Positions 1 through 7,085 of a stretch of 45,502 nt of DNA are shown piece by piece. Under the pieces are notes generated by a model that saw only the letters and a list, made by a program, of their open reading frames with translations, was not told the DNA's origin and ran no database searches. This DNA comes from an uncultured Prochlorococcus sp. (GTDB taxonomy: Bacteria; Cyanobacteriota; Cyanobacteriia; PCC-6307; Cyanobiaceae): positions 1 to 45,502 of the forward strand of contig CACEFS010000008.1 in the NCBI GenBank assembly GCA_902558895.1. The letters run 5' to 3'. Both the position numbers and the translations under genes were made by a program. Position 1 is the first letter of the stretch. Each line of letters opens with the position of its first letter.

Positions 1-575
1 ATTTTTTTAATATCACTAGGCCTCCACAAAAGAATACTTTTTGCTTCCTTATTAGTTGGGACAACAATTTTCCTGACAAATTTATCAGCTTCATTTAAAA
101 TTTTTGTTAAGTCTAGTTTTATATTTGAGCTAGAATTAATCTCAGCAATAAATAAAGTTTGTCCTCTTCTAATAACAATATTTCCTCTCCTAAATTCTTT
201 AACATTATTTTTTAATTGGTTTAACTCCTTTTCTTTTTGAATAATTTTGCCTTCAAGTTCTTTTTGTTCTTCCTGTAGAGGAATTAAAGCCTTTTTACTT
301 TCATCTAAAGTTTTTTGCAAAAAAGGAATATCAACAAAAAGTCTCTGTCTGAATTCTTCACTTACTAAAATCAACAACCCTATTGATATTGAACTAATAA
401 AACCGCCAGTAATTATCGTTATTATAGTTGCTGTTTTTTTTGGTCTTAATTTTAGGATACTAAATCTTGCTTTACCAATCTTTGTGCCAAGAATATCCCC
501 AAATGGTGCAATTAATCCCCCTAGTAATATTAAGAAAACAATTAAAATCCAAGCCACACTTTTGCATACACTCAA
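1..575 (-). CDS. DUF3084-type membrane/coiled-coil protein, N-terminal part (runs off the window)
   Basis: The minus-strand frame stays open from about 575 to the window edge, giving roughly 191 residues of a longer protein. It begins with a hydrophobic segment (about residues 7-25), then GTKIGKARFSILKLRPKKTA, then a second membrane segment (about 48-66). A Lys/Glu-rich coiled coil follows (about 80-125). This layout matches the cyanobacterial DUF3084 family, whose function is unknown. The frame contains no ATG near its 5' end; TTG at 575-573 is the best start, with GTG at 557 as an alternative. It lies 21 bases downstream of ntcA on the same strand, so the two may be co-transcribed. The family call rests on memory of the N-terminal pattern; the C-terminus is not visible. 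Confidence 0.7.
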   Translation of the reverse strand, partial: MSVCKSVAWILIVFLILLGGLIAPFGDILGTKIGKARFSILKLRPKKTATIITIITGGFISSISIGLLILVSEEFRQRLFVDIPFLQKTLDESKKALIPLQEEQKELEGKIIQKEKELNQLKNNVKEFRRGNIVIRRGQTLFIAEINSSSNIKLDLTKILNEADKFVRKIVVPTNKEAKSILLWRPSDIKK

Positions 576-596
576 TACATCATAATTTATGATGAA

Positions 597-1331
597 TCAA
601 TTAAATCTTTTTGCAAGAGCAATTGGATCGAACACTGTGATTTTTTTTCTTTCAATGTTAAGAAGCCCTGAATCCTTTAAATCTCCCAATAATCTTGTTA
701 TGGTTACTCTTGTAGAACCAATAGCTTCAGCAATTGCCTGATGTGAAAGCCTTAGATCAATTGTAATGCCTTTTTCACTTGCAACTCCAAAGTCTCTACA
801 AAGAACCATTAAAAAACTCACTAAACGAGAAGACATATCTCTATGTGTGAGAGTTTCTATCATTGTTTCAGTTTGCAGGATCCTACTTGAAAGACCCTGT
901 AAAAGTAAAAGTCCTACTGATGCATCTTCCTCTATAGCTCTTAAGACAGAATTTGCAGGTGCAGTTATCATTTCAACTCTTGTGAACGCTATAGCGTGGT
1001 AAAAACGATCAGATCTATGGCCTGTTAGAAGAGATAAAACACCAAAGAGACTATTCTCTCTTAAAAGAGCAACAGTTATTTCTTCACCTGACTCATAAAC
1101 TCTTGAAAGTCTTACTGCCCCTCTTCTTATAAGATAAACCCTCTCAGCAGGGTCCCCTGGAAAAAAGATTGTTTTAGATCTCTCAACCATTTCTGTGCTT
1201 GCACCATCTAGACCTTTAATAACTTCCATTAAAGTTCTATTAATTGGAAATCGTTCTCCAATAGAGTTAATTTTACTTTGTCCGGACTGTTGCGAACTAA
1301 AGCGGTTGAATCCTCGTGAAGCAGGTATCAT
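597..1331 (-). CDS. ntcA: Global nitrogen regulator NtcA (CRP/FNR family)
   Basis: A 244-residue transcription factor that senses 2-oxoglutarate and activates nitrogen-assimilation genes under nitrogen limitation. The N-terminal cupin (effector) domain spans about residues 50-140 and includes [20 protein letters not shown] and the GEEITVALL segment. A long dimerisation helix follows, with [15 protein letters not shown]. The helix-turn-helix is at about 196-215 ([20 protein letters not shown]), nearly identical to NtcA of other cyanobacteria. The length is slightly above the 222 residues of freshwater NtcA because of an N-terminal extension of about 20 residues. An NtcA-type promoter lies directly upstream (1352-1393), which suggests autoregulation. 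The transcript leader would be only about 14 bases if the ATG at 1331 is used. Confidence 0.97.
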   Translation of the reverse strand: MIPASRGFNRFSSQQSGQSKINSIGERFPINRTLMEVIKGLDGASTEMVERSKTIFFPGDPAERVYLIRRGAVRLSRVYESGEEITVALLRENSLFGVLSLLTGHRSDRFYHAIAFTRVEMITAPANSVLRAIEEDASVGLLLLQGLSSRILQTETMIETLTHRDMSSRLVSFLMVLCRDFGVASEKGITIDLRLSHQAIAEAIGSTRVTITRLLGDLKDSGLLNIERKKITVFDPIALAKRFN

Positions 1332-1351
1332 GAATATCTTTACTATTAAAA

Positions 1352-1393
1352 AATTTAAGAAGCCAACCTGAAATATCTTGTATCAACAGTAAC
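1352..1393 (-). promoter_or_regulatory. NtcA-activated (class II) promoter of ntcA
   Basis: Read on the minus strand, GTTACTGTTGATAC (1393-1380) fits the NtcA box GTA-N8-TAC with one mismatch. Exactly 22 bases later lies TAAATT (1357-1352), fitting the TA-N3-T -10 element. Box plus 22-base spacing is the classic arrangement of NtcA-activated promoters with no -35 element. Transcription would start near 1345, just ahead of the ntcA ATG. Confidence 0.7.
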
Positions 1394-1531
1394 AATTTCC
1401 AATTCTTATTAGAATATCAATAAGTTCTTTTTCAGTCATTTTCCACTTTCGCTACCCTTTTTTAAGTAAAATTACACTATATGCAGCGTCAATAAATTCT
1501 AATTATACTGCATGTAGAAAGAATTTAAATA

Positions 1532-2113
1532 ATGGTAAATAGTTCATCTCATACATATTCCAAAAGTAATATTGATGTTGTAAAAATAAATACTTCTAAC
1601 AAAATAAACCTAAAAAGATTTGCACAAAACGGACAAATTCAAATCTATCAATCTTCATATAGAGGAAGCTACCCATTTATTATTAGAGACTCTCTAAGAA
1701 ACGCTGCGATTGGCAGGAAAGTGCTATTAATACAATTTATGAAAGGCGGAGTCAAACAAGGAGTTGAAAATGCAGTAAAGTTATGTGGTAATTTAACCTG
1801 GGTAAGATCATCACATTCCTTTGATCAATATAATTTTGAAGAAATTGAAAATAATAAAAATTTTAAAAAATCCATTCATGAATCTACCATTGAATTATGG
1901 AATTTTTGTAAAAAAGAAATAAAGTCTGGCGAGAATGACCAAATCATACTTGATGAAATTTTTTTAGCTATTGAGATGAAAATCATCGATAAAGATGATT
2001 TGATTTCAACACTTGAAAACCGATTTATATCAGGAGATGTAATCCTTACTGGTACAGATATTCCTAAAGATTTATTATTAATGGCCAACCAAATAACAGA
2101 ACTTCGTTCATAA
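1532..2113 (+). CDS. Cobalamin adenosyltransferase (CobO/BtuR)-like protein lacking the Walker A motif
   Basis: A 193-residue protein resembling the CobA/CobO/BtuR family, whose members add the adenosyl group of ATP to cob(I)alamin. Family features are visible in GRKVLLIQFMKGG (about 61-73), in an acidic Walker-B-like DQIILDEIFLAIE (about 135-147), and in a C-terminal GDVILTGTDIPKDLLLMANQ followed by ITELR. The N-terminal P-loop is different: where family members have GxGKGKTTAA, this one reads SSYRGSYPFII (about 41-51), with neither the Lys nor the Thr needed for ATP phosphate binding. The frame is intact and ends 4 bases before dcd, with thyX next, so it is the first gene of a DNA-precursor operon. 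Canonical adenosyltransferase activity is therefore doubtful; a corrinoid- or nucleotide-linked role is inference. Confidence 0.7.
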   Translation: MVNSSSHTYSKSNIDVVKINTSNKINLKRFAQNGQIQIYQSSYRGSYPFIIRDSLRNAAIGRKVLLIQFMKGGVKQGVENAVKLCGNLTWVRSSHSFDQYNFEEIENNKNFKKSIHESTIELWNFCKKEIKSGENDQIILDEIFLAIEMKIIDKDDLISTLENRFISGDVILTGTDIPKDLLLMANQITELRS

Positions 2114-2117
2114 AACA

Positions 2118-2711
2118 ATGCTAAAAAATGATCTCTGGATAAATCAAAAAGCTTCTGAAGGAATGATAAAGCCCTTTCAATCAAATTTGGTGAGGCATCT
2201 TGAACCTGACAATCAACAAAAGCCAGTTTTGAGTTACGGATGTTCATCTTATGGCTATGATTTAAGACTTTCATCAAAAGAATTCCTAATTTTCAGACAT
2301 ATTCCTGGGACTGTGATGAATCCCAAAAAGTTTAATCCTAATAATTTAGAAAAAACTGTTCTTCACCATGATAATGATGGAGACTTTTTTATTCTTCCTG
2401 CTCACTCCTATGGTTTAGGAGTGGCTTTAGAAAAGATGAAAGTACCAGAAAATATAACTGTAATCTGTATAGGCAAAAGTACTTATGCGCGACTAGGAAT
2501 TATTGTTAATACAACGCCCGCAGAGGCGGGCTGGGAAGGTCATCTAACTTTAGAGTTTAGCAATAGTTCAGGTGCAGATTGCAGAATTTATGCTGAAGAG
2601 GGTATTTGCCAATTACTCTTTTTTGAAGGTGATCCATGCTCTACAACCTATGAAGATAGAAGAGGTAAATATCAAAACCAACCAGAAAAAGTGACTCTAG
2701 CAAAGATCTAA
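2118..2711 (+). CDS. dcd: dCTP deaminase
   Basis: A 197-residue enzyme of the dUTPase/dCTP deaminase fold that converts dCTP to dUTP, the first step towards dTMP. Visible family motifs are SYGYDLRLS (about 44-52), GKSTYARLGI (about 118-127) and TTPAEAGWEGHLTLEFSN (about 131-148), with the catalytic Glu in LTLEF. These are followed by RIYAEEGICQLLFFEG. The tail YEDRRGKYQNQ is also typical. It is sandwiched between the CobO-like gene (4-base gap) and thyX (1-base gap), so all three are almost certainly one transcript. The pathway logic is dCTP to dUTP to dUMP to dTMP. No dUTPase gene is seen in this window. Confidence 0.95.
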   Translation: MLKNDLWINQKASEGMIKPFQSNLVRHLEPDNQQKPVLSYGCSSYGYDLRLSSKEFLIFRHIPGTVMNPKKFNPNNLEKTVLHHDNDGDFFILPAHSYGLGVALEKMKVPENITVICIGKSTYARLGIIVNTTPAEAGWEGHLTLEFSNSSGADCRIYAEEGICQLLFFEGDPCSTTYEDRRGKYQNQPEKVTLAKI

Positions 2712-2712
2712 A

Positions 2713-3345
2713 ATGAGTAAAGTTGAACTAATCTCTCTAACTCCGGATGCAGAAAAAACAATGGCTTATATTGCAAGAGTTAGTAATCCAAAAAATCAGG
2801 AAAACGAGGACTATTCGAAATTATTGAGTTATTGCATTAAAAATGAACATTGGAGTGTTTTTGAACAGTCTTTTATGACATTACAAATAGAAACTAACAG
2901 AGGGATCGCTGCCCAAATTTTAAGACATAGATCATTTACATTCCAAGAATTTTCACAGAGATATGCAGATAGTTCTCAATTGGGTACTATTCCCTTACCA
3001 GAGTTAAGGCGTCAAGATTTTAAAAATAGGCAAAATTCAATTCCGGACCTCCCTGATGAGTTAAAAAAAAGATTCAACGAAAAAATTGGTTTACATTTTA
3101 AGGCTGCTTCGGAATTATATGAAGATTTACTTGCTGAAGGCGTGGCAAAAGAATGTGCAAGATTTGTTTTACCATTAGCAACTCCAACAAGAATCTATAT
3201 GTCTGGTTCATGCAGATCATGGATCCATTACATTCATTTAAGATCAGCTCACGGTACCCAAAAAGAACACAAGTCTATCGCCCAAAATTGCAAGTCTATT
3301 TTTAAACAAAGCTTTCCGATTGTATCGAAATCTCTAGAATGGTAA
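2713..3345 (+). CDS. thyX: Flavin-dependent thymidylate synthase ThyX
   Basis: A 210-residue FAD enzyme that methylates dUMP to dTMP using methylenetetrahydrofolate and NADPH. The ThyX signature RHR-x7-S is present as RHRSFTFQEFSQRY (about residues 76-89). The C-terminal substrate-binding segment includes ECARFVLPLATPTRIYMSGS and SWIHYIHLR. The length is in the family range. No ThyA-type synthase is seen in this window. The gene follows dcd by one base and ends 3 bases before the converging txlA-like gene, so there is no room for a separate terminator. Confidence 0.95.
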   Translation: MSKVELISLTPDAEKTMAYIARVSNPKNQENEDYSKLLSYCIKNEHWSVFEQSFMTLQIETNRGIAAQILRHRSFTFQEFSQRYADSSQLGTIPLPELRRQDFKNRQNSIPDLPDELKKRFNEKIGLHFKAASELYEDLLAEGVAKECARFVLPLATPTRIYMSGSCRSWIHYIHLRSAHGTQKEHKSIAQNCKSIFKQSFPIVSKSLEW

Positions 3346-3348
3346 GAA

Positions 3349-3936
3349 TTATCCATGACTACGAGGACTAACCTCATTATTTTTATTTTGTTGAATTATT
3401 GAAAATTCAGAATTGATTATTTCCTCATGGGATTTCTCTTCTTTTTCTAAATTATTAATAGACTCTCTTATTTTTATTTCATCCTGTTTGCCAATAAAAG
3501 TAGATATTAAATTACCCTTTTTATCAAAAAGATTAACTTGAGGAATCCCATTGACGGCAAACTTCTGGATGTAATTGCCCCATTTTGGATTATCAACATT
3601 TAAGAAAACAAAATTTATACCTTTTTCGTATTCATCTTTCAAAGCAGAAACTTGCGGAGCCATTTCTTTGCAAACTTCACACCACTCAGCATAAAATTCC
3701 AGAAATGTAGGCTTATTATTTGCAAAAGCTATTGCAGGATCAACAGATAATTCTCCAAAACTCTTAAGCAAAAAATTTGATTTGAATAAGACATTTTTAA
3801 ACAAAAGCAGGGAAATCATAACAATAGATATAATAGAAATAAGTATTGTTTTTAAATTTGTCTTTAAAATTTGTTCGCGACTCTCAGTTTGCACTATTAA
3901 AATTTTAACTAAAAACATCCTAAATAAATTAAACAA
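3349..3936 (-). CDS. txlA: Membrane-anchored thioredoxin-like protein (TxlA/HCF164 type)
   Basis: A 195-residue protein with one N-terminal membrane helix (about 31-47, ILISIISIVMISLLLF) followed by a thioredoxin domain. The redox-active site is WCEVCK (about 85-90), and the cis-Pro is in GIPQVNLFDKKGN. This layout matches TxlA/HCF164, thylakoid proteins whose thioredoxin domain faces the lumen and which pass reducing equivalents to cytochrome b6f assembly. The tail of about 40 residues is polar and low in complexity. The start is uncertain: ATG at 3936 adds 14 residues relative to a GTG at 3894. It converges on thyX with a 3-base gap. Confidence 0.85.
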   Translation of the reverse strand: MFNLFRMFLVKILIVQTESREQILKTNLKTILISIISIVMISLLLFKNVLFKSNFLLKSFGELSVDPAIAFANNKPTFLEFYAEWCEVCKEMAPQVSALKDEYEKGINFVFLNVDNPKWGNYIQKFAVNGIPQVNLFDKKGNLISTFIGKQDEIKIRESINNLEKEEKSHEEIINSEFSIIQQNKNNEVSPRSHG

Positions 3937-4028
3937 ATAAAGAGAACTGAAATCTATAAGCTTTTAATCAACTGATAAAATAATAAATAAATAAATATCA
4001 AAATTTCTTTAATTCCTTAAATCTAATT

Positions 4029-5381
4029 ATGCAATCAATCTTTGGAACTGATGGAATAAGAGGAAGATTTAATGAAGAGATAAACTATTCACTAGCCTAC
4101 AAAGTGGGATATGCTTTAGGTTCGAGCTTAGAGAAGAAAAGTCCAATAATAATTGGAAGAGATACAAGAATTAGTGGAGATATTCTTCTTCAAGCAATAA
4201 CTCAAGGTATAAACGATAGTGGAAAAAAATTTATAAATCTTGGAATCTGCCCTACCCCAGCTATACCTTTTTTAATCCAACAAGAAAACCTAAGTAGTGG
4301 GATCATGATATCTGCAAGTCATAATCCGCCAGAATATAATGGCATAAAAATTTTTGATCATAATGGTCAAAAAATTACCAAATATTTTGAAAATAAAATT
4401 GAAAAATTAATTGAAGAGTCAAGTCACAAAATCTCAGTTCCTAAAAAAGTGATTCCCCGAAATCCAAATAAAGATCTCATCGATATTTACATCAAAAGCC
4501 TAATCCAAACAATGGATGGAGAAAATCTAAGCGGGTTGAGAATAATATTAGACACATGCTATGGATCAGCAGCAACCTGCGCAAAAAATATTTTTCAATC
4601 TCTTGGTGCTGATGTAAGAGTTATCAATAACTCTAAAAATGGGTTAAAAATTAATATGAATTGTGGTTCTACTAACCTCGAACCATTAAAAAAAGCATTG
4701 AGAGAGAGTCCTGCAGATATGGGTTTTAGCTTCGATGGGGATGCTGATAGAGTAATTGGCATAGATTCAAAAGGGAATGTTTTAGATGGAGATCACATTC
4801 TTTTTCTTTGGGGTAGAGAACTTTTAGAACAAAAAATTCTCACAAATAATTTATTAATATCAACGCAAATGGCAAACTTAGGGTTTGAAAAGGCCTGGAA
4901 GAAAATTGGAGGAATTTTGTATAGAACTAATGTTGGAGATAAACATGTGTATGACGCAATTAAGGAAAAAGGAGCAGTTTTAGGAGGTGAGCAGTCAGGT
5001 CATATACTTTCAAAAATTAATAACTTTTCTGGAGATGGGATATTGACTGCACTTCAAATTTCTAAATTTTGTAAAAAGAAAAATATTAATTTAAATGATT
5101 GGCTTAAAAGTAGTTTCGAACCTTATCCTCAAAAACTAACCAATATTAATTTGAATTTTAATATTAAGAAATTAAATCCAGAAACCAAAATGTTGATTGA
5201 TCAAACAATATCGTTTTTTCATGAAATATATTCGGATAATTGTAGAGTTTATATAAGGCCTAGCGGTACAGAACCCGTTATGAGAGTCCTAGTTGAGGCC
5301 AAAAATCCTAAGAAAGTTGATTCTTTATCACGCGAAATTACAAACAAACTCTTTTTAGAAATTGATAAAATAATAAAATAA
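4029..5381 (+). CDS. glmM: Phosphoglucosamine mutase
   Basis: A 450-residue alpha-D-phosphohexomutase that converts glucosamine-6-phosphate to glucosamine-1-phosphate for peptidoglycan and lipopolysaccharide precursors. It begins with FGTDGIRG, typical of GlmM and not of general phosphoglucomutases. The catalytic phosphoserine is in [12 protein letters not shown] (Ser at about 97), the metal-binding loop is DGDADR (about 236-241), the sugar-specificity loop is GGEQSGH, and the phosphate-binding loop is [11 protein letters not shown] near the C-terminus. All key motifs are intact. The gene stands alone on the plus strand between two minus-strand genes and ends 7 bases from trmB. Confidence 0.95.
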   Translation: MQSIFGTDGIRGRFNEEINYSLAYKVGYALGSSLEKKSPIIIGRDTRISGDILLQAITQGINDSGKKFINLGICPTPAIPFLIQQENLSSGIMISASHNPPEYNGIKIFDHNGQKITKYFENKIEKLIEESSHKISVPKKVIPRNPNKDLIDIYIKSLIQTMDGENLSGLRIILDTCYGSAATCAKNIFQSLGADVRVINNSKNGLKINMNCGSTNLEPLKKALRESPADMGFSFDGDADRVIGIDSKGNVLDGDHILFLWGRELLEQKILTNNLLISTQMANLGFEKAWKKIGGILYRTNVGDKHVYDAIKEKGAVLGGEQSGHILSKINNFSGDGILTALQISKFCKKKNINLNDWLKSSFEPYPQKLTNINLNFNIKKLNPETKMLIDQTISFFHEIYSDNCRVYIRPSGTEPVMRVLVEAKNPKKVDSLSREITNKLFLEIDKIIK

Positions 5382-5388
5382 TGATGAA

Positions 5389-6018
5389 TTAAATTTTTAT
5401 ATAAATTCTTTCAAAAATATCAAGTTGATTAACAATCACATATTTTTCCCGATTGGTTTTAACTTTATTTGGATTAAAACTTTCGGAATAATTAAAATCT
5501 TTTTTATCTATTGTTTTAAAATAAAAATTACTTGATATGGTGTAATCCATATAATCGAATAAATCTTTTACATCCGTTTTTATAAAAATTAAGGTCCCTT
5601 TTTGCAATGAATTAGAGAGAACGTTAATAAATTCTGGCTGAATTACACGCCTTTTATAATGTCTCTTTTTAAACCATGGATCAGGAAAATTAAAAGAAAG
5701 ACTTTTTAGATTTTTGATAATAAATTTACTTTGGACATCATTCAAAATATTATTAGCATTACCAAATATAAAATATAGATTTTTGATTTCTTTTTCAATC
5801 ACTTTTAATTTAGCATTTGTGACTAATTTCTCACGGATTTCAATTCCTAAATAATTCCAACTGGGATTAAGTAAAGCTAAATCAAATAGAAACTCACCAG
5901 CAGCACAACCTATATCCAAATGAAGATTCGATTTAGAATCACCAAACATTTCCCTCAAAGAAGGTATTCTCTCAATTTGATTGAAATTACTACTAAGGGG
6001 ATTAACATGCTGTCTCAT
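5389..6018 (-). CDS. trmB: tRNA (guanine-N7-)-methyltransferase
   Basis: A 209-residue SAM-dependent methyltransferase that makes m7G46 in the tRNA variable loop. The SAM-binding motif is [16 protein letters not shown] (about 33-48), followed by [12 protein letters not shown]. The TrmB-specific motif is [16 protein letters not shown] (about 110-125), with [12 protein letters not shown] after it. The length is normal for a bacterial TrmB. It is transcribed convergently with glmM and divergently from the DUF3177 gene. Confidence 0.93.
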   Translation of the reverse strand: MRQHVNPLSSNFNQIERIPSLREMFGDSKSNLHLDIGCAAGEFLFDLALLNPSWNYLGIEIREKLVTNAKLKVIEKEIKNLYFIFGNANNILNDVQSKFIIKNLKSLSFNFPDPWFKKRHYKRRVIQPEFINVLSNSLQKGTLIFIKTDVKDLFDYMDYTISSNFYFKTIDKKDFNYSESFNPNKVKTNREKYVIVNQLDIFERIYIKI

Positions 6019-6140
6019 ACAATTATCAATCTATTCCTAGGCAATAATATAAGAATGCATAATATTCATAACTATGACAATAGTAAGCTCAAAAGTAACA
6101 GTTTGATGTTTAATTATTATGTGTTTAAAAAGAAAAAGTT

Positions 6141-6764
6141 TTGAACGTTTTTAATCAACTTTCTATTTGGCTATCCTTTCAACTTTCAATAATTTTCCTT
6201 ATTGGTATTCCTGTTACTCTATCCTTCTGGTCAGTTAAAAAAAGAAATAAAGCAGTTATTAAACTTCTATCAATTTACTGGAAAGTATCCCTTTTATTTT
6301 TTATAAGCCTTCTACTTTTAATAGGAAAGTATAATTATGCTCTTGCGATAACAAATATTTCAACATTATTAATGACTGTTTCAGTTTGGTTTTGGAACGA
6401 TATTAATGATGAATTAAGTGAATATGATTTTTCTTACTTCCTTACCACAACGACAAAAATATGGAGATGGGCGATAACTTTTATATCTCTCAATTTCTTT
6501 ATTCAAAGTTTACAAAACTTCAACTGCTTTTCTTTTATTAATTCCTATGCGTGTGCAATATGGCTACAGCCTTCTTCAAATTTATATAAAATTATAAAAA
6601 ATTTATTTAATTTTTTCTTTGGAGCTAACTTTACCCAGCCGATATCAAAATTCTTAGGATTATTTTCATTATTAATTTATATTTTAGGCCTTATTCAATG
6701 GTCAATAATCAAACTACCCAAAAATGGAAGAAACTCCTGCTTCTCAGAAAATGGCAAAAAATGA
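6141..6764 (+). CDS. DUF3177-type integral membrane protein
   Basis: A 207-residue hydrophobic protein with about five predicted membrane segments (roughly residues 8-30, 46-62, 66-86, 108-128 and 172-192). The N-terminal FLIGIPVTLSFWSVKKRNKA and the WFWNDINDE loop resemble the cyanobacteria-specific DUF3177 family, of unknown function. No ATG is available at the 5' end; TTG at 6141 is the only sensible start. Its last 40 bases overlap the following gene if that one starts at 6724. The family call is from memory of the pattern. Confidence 0.75.
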   Translation: MNVFNQLSIWLSFQLSIIFLIGIPVTLSFWSVKKRNKAVIKLLSIYWKVSLLFFISLLLLIGKYNYALAITNISTLLMTVSVWFWNDINDELSEYDFSYFLTTTTKIWRWAITFISLNFFIQSLQNFNCFSFINSYACAIWLQPSSNLYKIIKNLFNFFFGANFTQPISKFLGLFSLLIYILGLIQWSIIKLPKNGRNSCFSENGKK

Positions 6765-6933
6765 TTTAATAAATAGTCTTGAAAAAATAAGTTTTGAGAT
6801 ACCTGATAGGATACTTAAACTAGAGGGATTCATTCTAAAAGGAAATCAAAAAGAACTATTAGAAATAATTATTTTCAGAGGTTTCAGTAGCTCAACAACT
6901 CATCCAATTGAAATAGATTCAGAAAAAAAGTAA
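6724..6933 (+). CDS. DUF7734-type conserved protein, N-terminal half up to an in-frame stop
   Basis: The frame reads 69 residues to TAA at 6931. ATG at 6751 (MAKND) is an equally good start. The core EIPDRILKLEGFILKGNQKE followed by LLEIIIFRGFSSSTTHP resembles a small cyanobacterial and plastid family containing IFKGFSSSLMRPT. In that family the protein continues past this point, whereas here the frame stops directly after the heptamer A-AAA-AAG (6924-6930). The rest of the conserved protein is encoded in the -1 frame (6930-7085). Either the gene suffered a one-base loss in an A-run, or the ribosome slips there. The start overlaps the preceding DUF3177 gene, suggesting translational coupling. 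Confidence 0.6.
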   Translation: MEETPASQKMAKNDLINSLEKISFEIPDRILKLEGFILKGNQKELLEIIIFRGFSSSTTHPIEIDSEKK

Positions 6934-7085
6934 TAACACTTTCTTATACAATTTCAAACTTTAAACTTTATAAAGCACCTTTAACAGAAACCGAAGAAAA
7001 TTTTATTAGAGAAAATCAAAACTCAATTTTTCTTTTTGAATCAAAAAAACTGGATTTAAATAAATTCAAAATTAATAATATTTGA
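6930..7085 (+). pseudogene. C-terminal half of the DUF7734-type protein in the -1 frame
   Basis: From 6930 the -1 frame reads VITLSYTISNFKLYKAPLTE and continues through ETEENFIREN to a stop at 7083-7085, about 51 codons. It joins smoothly onto the preceding 69-codon frame if one A is inserted in the seven-A run or if a -1 slip occurs there. The joined product of about 120 residues fits the family length. The segment has no start codon or ribosome site of its own, so it is expressed only through frameshifting or not at all. Its end overlaps the 3' end of ileS on the opposite strand by 30 bases. Confidence 0.6.
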
